From Hyphomicrobiales bacterium (lineage in GTDB: Bacteria > Pseudomonadota > Alphaproteobacteria > Rhizobiales > Devosiaceae), in NCBI GenBank assembly GCA_900470445.1, contig UCAU01000011.1:89979-153978 (forward strand): a stretch of DNA of 64,000 nt, in the 5' to 3' direction. A program made the translations under genes and the position numbers. Under the pieces are notes generated by a model that saw only the letters and a program-made list of their open reading frames with translations, made no database searches and was not told the DNA's origin. How positions within the stretch are numbered: the first letter of the stretch is position 1; each line of letters opens with the position of its first letter. Positions 51,292 through 60,673 of the stretch are shown in pieces.

Positions 51292-51636
51292 TCAGCGCGG
51301 TGTACACAACATCACGATGGCATCACCAGTTTCCAGCTGCATGGCCACGCCGTGATTGGGATCAGGAATCACCCGCCCGGCCTGCACATTGCGGGCGGCG
51401 CGCAGGGGCCCGTCGCTGAAGCCGACCCCATCCTGGTAGCCCATAATGACGCCCGTCCCCGAGGATGGGTCGCCAAAGGTGGTCGAGGCGAAGCCATAGA
51501 CCGAGCCATAGATGGTCAGGATACCGGCGCGGGTGGCATTAGTGTCCCGGCATGACCAATTGCCCTGAACCTGCTGGGCAAAGCTGGGCGTGGCGGCAAG
51601 GGCGAGGAGACTGGCGGTTAGGGCGATTCGGCGCAT
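51292..51636 (-). CDS. Small secreted protein of unknown function
   Basis: A 114-residue protein with a clear signal peptide (MRRIALTASLLALAATPSFA, cleavage before QQVQG). The mature part is about 93 residues with two cysteines (WSCRDTNATRAG near the start, and VMLCTPR at the end) that could form one disulfide. In between it is Gly-rich and probably beta-stranded (YGSVYGFASTTFGDP). I do not recognise a family. The longer in-frame reading upstream overlaps the MaoC gene and is rejected. It lies 32 bases after the MaoC pair and may be cotranscribed with it. Confidence 0.7.
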   Translation of the reverse strand: MRRIALTASLLALAATPSFAQQVQGNWSCRDTNATRAGILTIYGSVYGFASTTFGDPSSGTGVIMGYQDGVGFSDGPLRAARNVQAGRVIPDPNHGVAMQLETGDAIVMLCTPR

Positions 51637-51668
51637 GAGCAGCAGAGTGAAGGGGCGCGCTGTCGCAT

Positions 51669-52226
51669 TCAAGAGCGCCGCTTGAGCAATCCGCCGATCA
51701 AGGGCCATCTGGTGAGCGCGAGCAACACTCGCTGGCCAATTGGCGCGCGGTAATCGCGCAATTTGGAAAAGCCCACCACTTCGGCCGTATAGACCAGCTC
51801 GCCGCGCTGATTGGTGGCGGTGATGCGGTTGAACAGCAGGCCCCAACCAGGAATCGAATTGGAGGCGCGCTTGTCGGTCACCACCAGCTCGTAGCTCACC
51901 GTATCGCCCGGCCGCACCGGCACCTTGAATTCCATGGAATTGACGCCCGGAGAGGGCCCGGAAATGCCCGGCTCTTCTCCCAGCCCGCGCAGGCGCTGCT
52001 CTTCGGCCTCAAGCGCATCGACCATGCGGCGATGGCCGACGCTGACCGTGTGCCAGCCGCTGGCGACCAGCCCGCCGAAATGGCTGTGCTTGGCGGCCTC
52101 GGGATCGAGGTGGAAATATTGCGGATCATAGAGGCTGGCAAAGCGGATGATCTCGTCAGCGGTGAAGGTGTGGCTGCCGAGCGGAAATATCTCGTTCAGC
52201 GCGATATTCTCGAACCAGCGCGTCAT
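51669..52226 (-). CDS. MaoC-family hot-dog dehydratase, second of a pair
   Basis: A 185-residue single hot-dog protein. The hydratase 2 motif region reads DEIIRFASLYDPQYFHLDPE, followed by HFGGLVASGWHTVS, which keeps the Asp/His pair (YDPQYFH) of R-specific enoyl-CoA hydratases. RPGDTVSYELVVTDKRAS is the second strand block. The last 30 residues extend beyond the hot-dog fold (IGQRVLLALTRWPLIGG). It overlaps the upstream MaoC gene by four bases (ATGA), so the two products probably assemble together as a heteromer. The substrate is unknown. Confidence 0.85.
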   Translation of the reverse strand: MTRWFENIALNEIFPLGSHTFTADEIIRFASLYDPQYFHLDPEAAKHSHFGGLVASGWHTVSVGHRRMVDALEAEEQRLRGLGEEPGISGPSPGVNSMEFKVPVRPGDTVSYELVVTDKRASNSIPGWGLLFNRITATNQRGELVYTAEVVGFSKLRDYRAPIGQRVLLALTRWPLIGGLLKRRS

Positions 52227-52702
52227 GCTGCGGCTTCCGCATTGCGCGTTTCGACCAGATTGGCCAGCCGCATGGTCAGCACCGGCTTGCCCTGCTGGTT
52301 ACGGATGTCAAAATCGAGCGTGACAATGCCCCATTGCGGATGGCTGGCGGAGCGCCGCAGGTCGGTAATTTTTACTGTGCCGCCGATCGTGTCATCGACC
52401 ATGACCGGGTTTTTCCATTTGAGATTGGTGAAACCTAGTCCGCCGGCCGAGGCAATCTGGCTCAGGAAACTGTCGACCAGCATGCGCAGGCTCAGCGCTC
52501 CGGTCTGCCAGCCGCTCGATGCCAGCCCGCCCAGCAGCGACGCCTTGGCGGCCTTTTCATCAAGGTGAAAGGGCAGGGGATCGAATTCGCGCGCGAATGT
52601 GGTGATCATGTCGCGCGTCACCTTGGTATGGCCCAGCGCGATGACTTCGCCCACGGCAAGGTCCTCGAAATGGCGGCGATCACGGGTTACAGGATTGGTC
52701 AT
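52223..52702 (-). CDS. MaoC-family hot-dog dehydratase, first of a pair
   Basis: A 159-residue single hot-dog protein. It starts RRHFEDLAVGEVIALGHTKV, as usual for the family, then DMITTFAREFDPLPFHLDEK (DPLPFH is the catalytic Asp/His motif) and LGGLASSGWQTGAL. The second block NPVMVDDTIGGTVKITDLR corresponds to the strand after the hydratase helix. It would hydrate or dehydrate a 2-enoyl-CoA-type substrate. It is translationally coupled to a second MaoC gene. No CoA ligase or dehydrogenase is nearby to suggest a pathway. Confidence 0.87.
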   Translation of the reverse strand: MTNPVTRDRRHFEDLAVGEVIALGHTKVTRDMITTFAREFDPLPFHLDEKAAKASLLGGLASSGWQTGALSLRMLVDSFLSQIASAGGLGFTNLKWKNPVMVDDTIGGTVKITDLRRSASHPQWGIVTLDFDIRNQQGKPVLTMRLANLVETRNAEAAA

Positions 52703-52765
52703 CGAACTTCCCTATACGTCAACGCCTTTTGCACCCTTTTCCCGGTTGGGGCAAGCGCGAGACCC

Positions 52766-53638
52766 TCAGATGCCGGTCGGCAAACGCCGGCTGACGCGAT
52801 AGTCGAGCGGGGTCATGCCGCGCAGGCGGCGGAAGGCTTTCGCCAGGTAATTGGCGTCGCTGAAGCCGGTCAGCGCGGCAATGGCGCCGATCGTCATGTC
52901 GGTGGCGACCAGCAGGCGCTCGATCCGCTCGATGCGCCGCTCCTGCACGAAACTGGAGGGCGCGAGCCCCGTGGCCAGGGTGAACTGGCGGACAAAGTGG
53001 CTCCGGCTCATCTCGGCCAGAGTGGCGAGCCGATCGACATTGAGCGCGCGATTGAGGTTGGTGTCGATATAGGCGACTACTCGCGCAATGGCAGGCGGCA
53101 GGGTGAAATCGGGCGCCGCGTCGGTGCCGAATACCCCGTCATGCAGGGCCGCCATGGCGCCATAGGCGGCGCTCGAGGCTTCGCCCGGCGAAATGCCAGG
53201 CCGGTCCATCAGCTTGTGGCAGGCTTGGGCCAGGCGGTCGATAATGCCGGTCGGCAGGGTCACGACAGGGCCGGCGGCATCGATGATCTCGCGGGCAAGG
53301 CGCAGCGCCTCGCGCCCGTTCAGCACCATCCAGAAATATTCCCAATGCCCGCCCCGCTCCAGCCAATAGCGGTGGGCATGCGGCAGGCTGAGCACCATGG
53401 TTTGCCCCGGCACCAGCCGATGCCGCACCCCAGCAAAATCGAGCCGGCCTTCTCCCACAATGGTGTGCTGGATGACGAGGAACGGCGCGCTGCCGCGCTG
53501 CAGCCCATCCCAGGAATAGACTTCGTTGAGCCGCTGCTCATAGCCGGCGCTGATCGCCATGCAATGGAGTGGCACCGCGCTTTTGGGGAGCGTCAGGACG
53601 CGGACTTTATGGCCGTAGTCGATGAGCTGTTTGAGCAC
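52766..53638 (-). CDS. AraC-family regulator, divergent from a GH4 glycosidase gene
   Basis: A regulator of about 290 residues. The N-terminal half is a cupin-like sugar-binding domain (HTIVGEGRLDFAGVRHRLVPG, then YWLERGGHWEYFWMVLNG; key parts HTIVGEGRL and HWEYFW). The C-terminal half is the double AraC HTH: LNVDRLATLAEMSRSHFVRQF and IGAIAALTGFSDANYLAKAF, ending RRLRGMTPLDYR. The start is uncertain; GTG at 53638 is used since codons upstream overlap the divergent promoter. It should activate the GH4 gene at 53744 in response to a sugar. Confidence 0.85.
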   Translation of the reverse strand: MLKQLIDYGHKVRVLTLPKSAVPLHCMAISAGYEQRLNEVYSWDGLQRGSAPFLVIQHTIVGEGRLDFAGVRHRLVPGQTMVLSLPHAHRYWLERGGHWEYFWMVLNGREALRLAREIIDAAGPVVTLPTGIIDRLAQACHKLMDRPGISPGEASSAAYGAMAALHDGVFGTDAAPDFTLPPAIARVVAYIDTNLNRALNVDRLATLAEMSRSHFVRQFTLATGLAPSSFVQERRIERIERLLVATDMTIGAIAALTGFSDANYLAKAFRRLRGMTPLDYRVSRRLPTGI

Positions 53639-53743
53639 AAAATTACCCGTAATGGCACAAGGTTTCTCTAGCACCGATGTGCGTTTCAACGCTAGCAGTA
53701 CGCTAACCAATTCGTGGCTTTTGCTACGTCCCGGAGGAACGTC

Positions 53744-55198
53744 ATGTCATTCAAAGTTACCGTCATCGGCGCCGGCTCGGTCGGCTTCACCAAGACGCTG
53801 ATCTCGGACCTGCTCAAGGTGCCCGAGTTTGCCGATTGCGAATTCGCGCTGACCGATCTCAATCCGCACAATCTGGATATGGTCCACCAGATCATCGCCA
53901 AGATCGTTGCGGTCAATAATCTGCCGGCCAAGGTGACGGCCACGACCGATCGCCGGGCCGCCATTACTGGCGCCCGCTACATCATGAGCTGCGTTCGCGT
54001 CGGTGGGCTCGAGGCTTTTGCCTCCGACATTTCGGTGCCGCTGAAATATGGCGTCGACCAATGCGTGGGCGACACGCTCTGCGCCGGCGGCATTCTCTAT
54101 GGCCAGCGCAATATCCCGGTGATCCTTGAATTTTGCAAGGATATCAAAGAAGTAGCCGAGCCGGGCGCGGTGTTCCTCAATTATGCCAACCCCATGGCGA
54201 TGAACACTTGGGCCGCCAATGCCTATGGTGGTGTGCAGACCATTGGCCTGTGCCATGGCGTGCAGCACGGGGCGCATCAGATCGCCCAGGTGCTGGGCGT
54301 GGCGGATAGCGAGCTCGATTATGTGTGCTCGGGCATCAACCACCAGACCTGGTATATCGATATTCGCGCCACGGGTCGCAAGATCGAGAAGGACGAGCTG
54401 ATCGCCGCATTCGAAGCCCATCCGGTCTATTCCAAGCAGGAAAAGGTCCGCATCGACGTGCTGAAGCGCTTCGGCGTCTATTCCACCGAATCCAATGGTC
54501 ACCTCAGCGAATACCTGCCCTGGTATCGCAAGCGCCCGGAGGAAATCTCCAAGTGGATCGACATGAGCGACTGGATTCACGGGGAAACCGGCGGCTATCT
54601 GCGTTATTCGACCGAACGCCGGAACTGGTTCGAGACCGATTTCCCGATGTTCCTTGAACAGGCCGCAAAGCCGCTGGACCAGCATAAGCGCACCTCCGAA
54701 CACGCCTCGTACATCATTGAGGCGATGGAAACCGGCCGCGTCTATCGCGGGCATTTCAACGTGCGCAACAATGGCATCATCACCAATCTGCCCGATGACG
54801 CGATCATCGAAAGCCCCGGTTTTGTCGACCGTTTCGGCCTCAACATGGTCGAAGGCATCACCCTGCCGCTGGCCTGCGCCGCCACCTGCTCGGCTTCGAT
54901 CTCGGTGCAGCGCATGAGCGTGGAAGCCGCGATGACCGGCGATATCGACATGCTCAAGCTGGCGGTGCTTCATGACCCCCTGGTCGGCGCCATCTGCACA
55001 CCGGACGAAGTCTGGCAGATGGTGGACGAACTGGTGGTGACCCAGGCCCAGTGGCTGCCGCAATACAAGGACGCCGTCCCCGCCGCCAAGGAACGCCTCG
55101 CCAAGGGCACCGTCAAGACCAAGGATTGGGAAGGCGCCGCCCGCAAGAAAGTTCGCTCGGTGGAAGAGCTGCGCGAAGTGGTGGGCGGGCACCACTAG
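53744..55198 (+). CDS. GH4-family alpha-glucosidase/alpha-galactosidase
   Basis: A 484-residue GH4 enzyme. The NAD-binding N-terminus is VTVIGAGSVGFTKTLISDL (about residues 5-23), and the catalytic metal ligands are in GLCHGVQHGAHQ (Cys/His pair, about 175) and SGINHQTWYID (about 203). These enzymes cleave glycosides by an NAD-dependent oxidation/elimination route with Mn2+ and act on alpha- or beta-linked, sometimes phosphorylated, sugars. The ATG at 53744 has GGAGG upstream. It is divergent from an AraC regulator, separated by 105 bases containing GCGTTTCAACGC. It is clearly a paralogue of the melA gene at 55376, but distant from it in sequence. Confidence 0.92.
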   Translation: MSFKVTVIGAGSVGFTKTLISDLLKVPEFADCEFALTDLNPHNLDMVHQIIAKIVAVNNLPAKVTATTDRRAAITGARYIMSCVRVGGLEAFASDISVPLKYGVDQCVGDTLCAGGILYGQRNIPVILEFCKDIKEVAEPGAVFLNYANPMAMNTWAANAYGGVQTIGLCHGVQHGAHQIAQVLGVADSELDYVCSGINHQTWYIDIRATGRKIEKDELIAAFEAHPVYSKQEKVRIDVLKRFGVYSTESNGHLSEYLPWYRKRPEEISKWIDMSDWIHGETGGYLRYSTERRNWFETDFPMFLEQAAKPLDQHKRTSEHASYIIEAMETGRVYRGHFNVRNNGIITNLPDDAIIESPGFVDRFGLNMVEGITLPLACAATCSASISVQRMSVEAAMTGDIDMLKLAVLHDPLVGAICTPDEVWQMVDELVVTQAQWLPQYKDAVPAAKERLAKGTVKTKDWEGAARKKVRSVEELREVVGGHH

Positions 55199-55225
55199 AC
55201 CTCAGGTTCATCGACACCCCTCCCG

Positions 55226-55252
55226 AAACGGGCGCTCCACGAGCGCCCGTTT
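55226..55252 (+). terminator. Rho-independent terminator of the first GH4 gene
   Basis: AAACGGGCGCTC and GAGCGCCCGTTT form a perfect 12-bp stem with a CAC loop, followed by TTGCTATTTC. It begins 28 bases after the GH4 stop. Confidence 0.88.
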
Positions 55253-55322
55253 TGCTATTTCGGGGTGAGCACAAAGTTACCCTTTGACGGTGGAGTGCTG
55301 GCGCGGAGGCGCTAAAACCAAA

Positions 55323-55355
55323 CGGCCCCAGCGCAGAGCGCCGGGGCCGCTTTTT
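55323..55355. terminator. Second hairpin, terminator of the convergent melA operon
   Basis: CGGCCCC-A-GCGC faces GCGC-C-GGGGCCG around an AGA loop, with CTTTTT on the plus strand and TTTGGTTTT on the minus strand. It lies 21 bases past the melA stop, so it can end transcripts from both directions. Confidence 0.85.
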
Positions 55356-55375
55356 GGAAGCAGGGGAGGTTAGCG

Positions 55376-56743
55376 TCAGGCGACGCGCTGCTTCCGGGAG
55401 CCACGGGCCCATTCCGGCAACATGGTGCCATGGGCTTCAAGGAGATCGTCGACCAGGTTCCAGATCTGGTCGAGATCGAGTTCGGCAGCGGTGTGGGGGT
55501 CCATCATCGCAGCGTGGTAGATGTGCTCGCGATTTTCCGTCATCAGCGCCTGAACGGTCAGTTCCTGCACATTGATATTGGTGCGGATCAGCGCGGTCAG
55601 CTGGGGCGGCAGCTCACCGATATAGGTGGGCTGCAGGCCATTGCTATCGACCAGGCATGGCACTTCCACGGCTGCATTGTTGGGCAGGTTGGTGATGACG
55701 CCATTGTTGCGCAGATTGCCGTAGATCACCGAAGGTTCGCCCGTCCACACCGAATTGACGATGGAGGAGGCGTATTCCTTGGACTGCTGAACCTCGATGC
55801 GGTCGGCGTTGCGATAGTCCTCGGAGGTCTTCTTCCACTTGGCGATCTGCTCGACGCAGCGCTTGGGATATTCGTCGAGCGGGATGCCGAACTTCTCGAT
55901 GATGTCCTCGCGGCCTTCCTTGATGAAGTAGGGCGTATATTCGGCGAAGTGCTCGGAGCTTTCGGTGACGAAATAGCCCAGGCGCGTCATCATCTCGTAG
56001 CGCACCTTGTTGGGGCAGCGCGGATTCCATGTCGGCTTGGGGGCACGGCCTTCGGCATAAGCCTTGAACAGGTCGGGATAGAGATCCTTATAGGTCCCAT
56101 CCGGCTGGCGATGCTCGAATTTGAGATAGAAGGCCATGTGGTTGATGCCGGCCGAGCGATAGCGGATTTCCTCGTAGGGAATCTCGAGATCATGGGCCAG
56201 TTCCATGGCCGTGCCTTGCACGGAGTGGCAGAGACCGACCTGCTTGATGGTGGGGTATTTCTCGGCAATGGCCCAGGTGTTGATGGCCATCGGGTTGACA
56301 TATTGCAGCATGATCGCGTCGGGCGCGACCTGTAGCATGTCCTCGCAGATGCTCCAGAGATGGGGCACGGTGCGCAGGCCGCGCATGATGCCGCCAACGC
56401 CCAGGGTGTCGGCAATGGTCTGGCGCAGATTGTATTTTTTCGGCACGTCGAAATCGATGACCGTCGAGGGCTCGTAGCCGCCAATCTGGAAGCAGACGAC
56501 GACGAAATTGGTGCCGTCCAGGGCCTGGCGCTGGTTGGAATAGGTCTCGACCTTGGCCGGCACGCCCAGCGTCGAGATCAGCTTTTTGGCGATGACTTCG
56601 CTTTCTTCCAGCCGAGTGGGATTGATGTCCATCAGGCGGATGGTGGCGCCTGCGAGTGCCGGGCGCTGCAGGATATCGCCGACAATGTTCTTCATGAACA
56701 CGGCCGATCCGGCGCCGATGAATGTGATCTTGGGGTTTGCCAT
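55376..56743 (-). CDS. melA: GH4-family alpha-galactosidase, MelA-like
   Basis: A 455-residue GH4 enzyme. The NAD motif is TFIGAGSAVFMKNIVGDIL (about residues 6-24); the metal ligands are in QVGLCHSVQGTAMEL (about 171) and RSAGINHMAFYLKF (about 197-210). WNPRCPNKVRYEMMTRLGYF and ESSEHFAEYTPYF also match MelA-type alpha-galactosidases, which release galactose from melibiose and raffinose. It is the last gene of the agp-type operon, 17 bases after the fused ATPase gene, so the importer supplies its substrate. In Sinorhizobium meliloti melA is likewise linked to agp transport genes. Confidence 0.93.
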   Translation of the reverse strand: MANPKITFIGAGSAVFMKNIVGDILQRPALAGATIRLMDINPTRLEESEVIAKKLISTLGVPAKVETYSNQRQALDGTNFVVVCFQIGGYEPSTVIDFDVPKKYNLRQTIADTLGVGGIMRGLRTVPHLWSICEDMLQVAPDAIMLQYVNPMAINTWAIAEKYPTIKQVGLCHSVQGTAMELAHDLEIPYEEIRYRSAGINHMAFYLKFEHRQPDGTYKDLYPDLFKAYAEGRAPKPTWNPRCPNKVRYEMMTRLGYFVTESSEHFAEYTPYFIKEGREDIIEKFGIPLDEYPKRCVEQIAKWKKTSEDYRNADRIEVQQSKEYASSIVNSVWTGEPSVIYGNLRNNGVITNLPNNAAVEVPCLVDSNGLQPTYIGELPPQLTALIRTNINVQELTVQALMTENREHIYHAAMMDPHTAAELDLDQIWNLVDDLLEAHGTMLPEWARGSRKQRVA

Positions 56744-56760
56744 TGGGGAATACTCCAGCG

Positions 56761-58428
56761 TTAGGCGGCTATTTCGAATGCGGCGCGGACCAGCCGAGCC
56801 GTATATTCGGTTTGAGGATTGGTGAGGACATCGGCGACCGGGCCTTGTTCGACAATTTTGCCGTGTTGCATGACCATGACGCGGTGGCAGAGGGCGCGCA
56901 CGACCTTGAGATCGTGGCTGATGAACAGGTAGGATAGGCCCTTTTCGTCCTGCAGTTTGCGCAGCAGATCGATGATCTGGGCCTGCACGGACAGGTCGAG
57001 CGCCGAGGTTGGCTCGTCGAGCAGAATGAATTCGGGCTCCAGCGCCACGGCGCGGGCAATGGCGATGCGCTGGCGCTGGCCGCCGGAAAATTCATGCGGG
57101 AAGCGGTTGAGAATGCCATCGGGCATGCCGGCATCCTTGAGCGCCTGGCGGACCCGATCGAGCCGCTCGCGGCCATTGGCCCCGATATTGTTGACGATCA
57201 GGCCTTCCTCGATGATCTGGCGGATCGACATGCGGGGGTTGAGGCTGGCGAAGGGGTCCTGGAAGACGATCTGCATGCGGCTGCGCAGCGGGCGCATGGC
57301 GGCGCGATCCCGATCATGGATCGGCTGGCCGTCGAAGAAGATTTCCCCACCCTGATTGTTGATCAGCCGGATCAGGGCCTGGCCAAAGGTGGTCTTGCCG
57401 GAGCCGGATTCGCCGACAATGCCGAGGGTTTCGTGGCGGACCAGCTTGATGTCGAGATTGTCGACGGCCTTGAGCTCGAAGAAATCGGGCTTGAAGAAGC
57501 CGCCGCGCTTGAGGGTGTAGGAGACTTTGACGTTCTTGCCTTCGAGCACTGTGTCCTGCTCACCGACCAAGGGATTGGCCGTGCCCTTGGGCTCGGAGGC
57601 CAGCAGGTGGCGGGTATAGGCGTGTTGCGGATTGGCGAACAAAGCCTCGGTGGCATTGTGCTCCTGCACGCGACCATTCTGCATGACATAGACGTAATCG
57701 GAGAACTGGCGGACCACGGTCAGGTCGTGGGTGATCAGGATCACCGCCATGCCGTATTTGTCCTTGAGGTCCTTGAGCAAGTTCAAAATCTGGGCCTGCA
57801 CGGTCACGTCGAGGGCGGTGGTGGGCTCGTCGGCGATCAGTACGTCGGGGCGATTGGCGAGCGCCATGGCGATCATGACGCGCTGGCGCTGGCCGCCCGA
57901 AAGCTGGTGCGGATATTGCCGCAGCCGGGCACCGGGATCGGGGATCTGCACTTCCTCGAGCAGCTTTTCGGCGCGCTCCATGGCCTCCTTGCGGGAGATG
58001 CGATTGTGCAGGTGCAGGATTTCGCAGATCTGCTGGCCGATGGTGTAGACCGGGTTTAGCGAGCTCATCGGCTCCTGGAAGATCATGGCGATATCGTTGC
58101 CGCGCAGCTTGCGCATATCGCGTTCGCTGGTGGCGACGACGTTCTTGCCCGAGAGCGTGATGCGCGAATTGGGCAGGATGGTCGCCCGCTTGGTCAAAAG
58201 CTTCATCAGCGTGCGAGCGGTAACGGATTTGCCCGAGCCGGATTCCCCCACCAGCGCGATGGTTTCGCCCTTGTGCAACTGGAAGGATACGTCGTGCACG
58301 GCGTGAACCACGCCGCCCTCGACCTTGAAATCGACCCCGATATTGCGCGCATCGAGGATCAGTTCGCGGCCGTGGCTATCGGCATCGTGGCGGGTATTGG
58401 AAACAGGCTGGTGATTAGTGTCTGGCAT
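56761..58428 (-). CDS. Dipeptide-type ABC importer, fused double ATP-binding protein (AgpD/F-like)
   Basis: A 555-residue protein with two complete ATPase domains. Domain 1 (about 15-270): Walker A GESGSGKSVTARTL, signature [15 protein letters not shown], Walker B VLIADEPTTALD. Domain 2 (about 290-550): Walker A GESGSGKTTFGQAL, signature FSGGQRQRIAIARAV, Walker B FILLDEPTSALD. It joins DppD and DppF in one chain, like GsiA. Each half keeps its own catalytic motifs, so both should hydrolyse ATP. I start it at 58428 (MPDTNHQPVS). It is 10 bases after the agpC-like permease and 17 bases before melA, so transport and hydrolysis are one unit. Confidence 0.94.
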   Translation of the reverse strand: MPDTNHQPVSNTRHDADSHGRELILDARNIGVDFKVEGGVVHAVHDVSFQLHKGETIALVGESGSGKSVTARTLMKLLTKRATILPNSRITLSGKNVVATSERDMRKLRGNDIAMIFQEPMSSLNPVYTIGQQICEILHLHNRISRKEAMERAEKLLEEVQIPDPGARLRQYPHQLSGGQRQRVMIAMALANRPDVLIADEPTTALDVTVQAQILNLLKDLKDKYGMAVILITHDLTVVRQFSDYVYVMQNGRVQEHNATEALFANPQHAYTRHLLASEPKGTANPLVGEQDTVLEGKNVKVSYTLKRGGFFKPDFFELKAVDNLDIKLVRHETLGIVGESGSGKTTFGQALIRLINNQGGEIFFDGQPIHDRDRAAMRPLRSRMQIVFQDPFASLNPRMSIRQIIEEGLIVNNIGANGRERLDRVRQALKDAGMPDGILNRFPHEFSGGQRQRIAIARAVALEPEFILLDEPTSALDLSVQAQIIDLLRKLQDEKGLSYLFISHDLKVVRALCHRVMVMQHGKIVEQGPVADVLTNPQTEYTARLVRAAFEIAA

Positions 58429-58438
58429 GGCCTGGTCC

Positions 58439-59641
58439 TCAATACGGATCGACGGCGTCGCGCAGGCCATCGCCCAATGCGTTGAACGCAAAGACGGTGA
58501 TCAGCACGAAGATGACGGGCGACAGGATCCAGGGATAGGAGCCGATCACCGAGAAGGAGCCGGTATCCTGCAGCATCAGGCCCCAGGAGATCAGCGGCGG
58601 CTTCACGGCAAAGCCGAGGAAGCCGAGGAAGCTTTCGAGCAGCACGACCGAGGGCACCGACAGCGTCACCGCCACGATGACGTGGCTGAGCACGTTGGGC
58701 AGGATGTGGCGGGTGATGATGCGCCCGTCGGATGAACCCACGGCGATGGCGGCGCGGACATATTCGATGCGGGCCAGCGAGAGGGTTTTGGAGCGCACTT
58801 CGCGGCTCAATTGCGCCCAACCCAGCACCGCCATGACGCCGATGACGAAGGCGATGAAGACATTGGAGGGCGCGGTGATGGGAATGAGCGAGGTCAGTGC
58901 CAGATAGAGCGGCAACTGGGGGAAGGCGAGGACGAATTCGACGAATTTTTGCGTCCAGCGGTCGAACCTGCCGCCCAGATAGCCTGAGGTAATGCCCACC
59001 AGCGTGCCGACCACAGTGGTCAGCAGCGTCACCACGAGGGCAATGGTGAGCGAGATGCGGGAGCCGACAATGCCGCGCGAAAGGATGTCGCGACCGAACT
59101 TGTCGGTGCCCAGCAGGTGGAAGGTCTTGGCCGGATCGGTGGGACCAAAGAAATGGATATTGGCCGGGATCACCCAAAGGATGTAGTAGGCATAGCCCGG
59201 TACGAAAAAGCCCAACTCGGTCGGGTTGTCATAATCGGGACCGACAATAGGCTGGAAGGTGATGGGGTCCAGTTCCTCGCCTTCGCTGATCGGATAGACC
59301 ACCGGAAGCGGGGAGAAGCTGCCATCGGCGCGGAAGAAGCTGATCGTGTCAGGCGGGGCAAAGCCGATATTGGTCTGCTTGGGATCGTGCGGGGCGAAGA
59401 AATCGGCAAAGACCGCGACGAGCAGCAGCAGCACGACCAGGATCATGCCGAGCATGCCCATGATGGAGCGGCGGAAGCGGCGCCAGACCAGGCTCGAATA
59501 GCTTTCGCTATTGGCGTAGCGCGGATTGATGGCGCCGGCGGAATTGACGTCGGCCTGTGACTCGGTGGCGGCGGTGGGCATGGCGGCGCCGGCATCGGGA
59601 GGCAGGGGGATGGATTGATCGATGGTATCGCGGGCCATCAT
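58439..59641 (-). CDS. Dipeptide-type ABC importer, permease subunit (AgpC/DppC-like)
   Basis: A 400-residue permease, longer than the usual 300. The extra length is a 45-residue polar N-terminus and a large first periplasmic insert of about 110 residues (PHDPKQTNIGFAPPDTISFF, then LDPITFQPIVGPDYDNP) between helix 1 and helix 2. The core has the DppC pattern LLGTDKFGRDILSRGI and the EAA-loop ARIEYVRAAIAVGSSDGRII. Two start ATGs are adjacent (59641 and 59638) and overlap the stop of the upstream permease. Inserts of this type are known in oligosaccharide-binding branches of the Dpp family. Confidence 0.92.
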   Translation of the reverse strand: MMARDTIDQSIPLPPDAGAAMPTAATESQADVNSAGAINPRYANSESYSSLVWRRFRRSIMGMLGMILVVLLLLVAVFADFFAPHDPKQTNIGFAPPDTISFFRADGSFSPLPVVYPISEGEELDPITFQPIVGPDYDNPTELGFFVPGYAYYILWVIPANIHFFGPTDPAKTFHLLGTDKFGRDILSRGIVGSRISLTIALVVTLLTTVVGTLVGITSGYLGGRFDRWTQKFVEFVLAFPQLPLYLALTSLIPITAPSNVFIAFVIGVMAVLGWAQLSREVRSKTLSLARIEYVRAAIAVGSSDGRIITRHILPNVLSHVIVAVTLSVPSVVLLESFLGFLGFAVKPPLISWGLMLQDTGSFSVIGSYPWILSPVIFVLITVFAFNALGDGLRDAVDPY

Positions 59642-60642
59642 GCGTCTCCCAGCCGGATACGGGGGTCAAGCACGGCCAGCATCATGTCCGAAATGATATT
59701 GCCGATGATGAGGGTGGTGGCGAGCACCAGCATGAAGGTGGCGGTGACCCAGACGTCGCCGACGGCCATGGAGCCGGTAATCGCCGGGCCCACGGTGGCA
59801 AGGCCGAAGACGATGGCGACTTCGATTTCGCCGGTCAGCATATAGGGCAGCACGACGCCCTGATAGGCGACGAGCGGATGCAGCGCATTGGGCACGGCAT
59901 GCTTCATGATCACTGCGCCGTGGCTCAGGCCCTTGGCGCGGGCGGTTTCCACATATTGGGCATTGAGCACGTCGAGCAGATTGGCCCGCATCACGCGCAT
60001 ATTATAGGCCAGCCCACCAAAGGTGGCGATGGCGATGACCGGCCAGACGTGTTTGACCAGATCGACGAACTTGTCCCAACTCCAGGGGGCACCGCCATAG
60101 CGGGGCGAGAAGAAATTGCCCACATCCTGCACGCCCATGCGGAAGACCAGGAAATACATGATGACAATGGCCAGCAGGAACCGCGGGATGGTCATGCCGA
60201 GGAACGAGACGAAGCCGAACAGGGTATCGACCCAAGAATACTGACGGGTAGCGGCCACGATTCCCATGGTGATGCCGATGGCCGAGGCCAGGATATGGCA
60301 GGTCAGCGCCAGCAGGATGGTGGCGGGCAGGCGCTCGGCCACGACGGCGCCAACGGGCTTGTTGAAATAGAGCGAGTGGCCGAAATCGAAGCGGGTGATG
60401 ATGCCCCAGATCCAGTTGACATATTGCACGGGCAGCGGATCGAACAGGCCATTGGCGGCGCGATAGGCATCGGCCTGGGCCTTGGCAGCTTCGAAGGACG
60501 CGCCGCCCTGGTTGATGGCCATGGACTGGATATAGTCGCCATAGTCGCCGGGAGGCGCCTGGATGATGGCGAAGGTGACAAGGCTCAATACGAGCAGAAT
60601 GGGTATCGCCGACAGGATGCGCGATATGAGGAAACGGATCAT
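59638..60642 (-). CDS. Dipeptide-type ABC importer, permease subunit (AgpB/DppB-like)
   Basis: A 334-residue permease starting MIRFLISRILSAIPILLVLS, a typical DppB N-terminus. It has six helices; the periplasmic part after helix 1 contains DPLPVQYVNWIWGI, and the EAA loop is NAQYVETARAKGLSHGAVIM (about residues 215-234). PYMLTGEIEVAIVFGLATVG is a conserved DppB end segment. It follows the binding-protein gene after a 64-base gap with a hairpin, and overlaps the DppC-like gene by four bases. Confidence 0.93.
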   Translation of the reverse strand: MIRFLISRILSAIPILLVLSLVTFAIIQAPPGDYGDYIQSMAINQGGASFEAAKAQADAYRAANGLFDPLPVQYVNWIWGIITRFDFGHSLYFNKPVGAVVAERLPATILLALTCHILASAIGITMGIVAATRQYSWVDTLFGFVSFLGMTIPRFLLAIVIMYFLVFRMGVQDVGNFFSPRYGGAPWSWDKFVDLVKHVWPVIAIATFGGLAYNMRVMRANLLDVLNAQYVETARAKGLSHGAVIMKHAVPNALHPLVAYQGVVLPYMLTGEIEVAIVFGLATVGPAITGSMAVGDVWVTATFMLVLATTLIIGNIISDMMLAVLDPRIRLGDA

Positions 60643-60673
60643 CTGGAGCGGCTCATTTTCAGTCTGTGGGTGA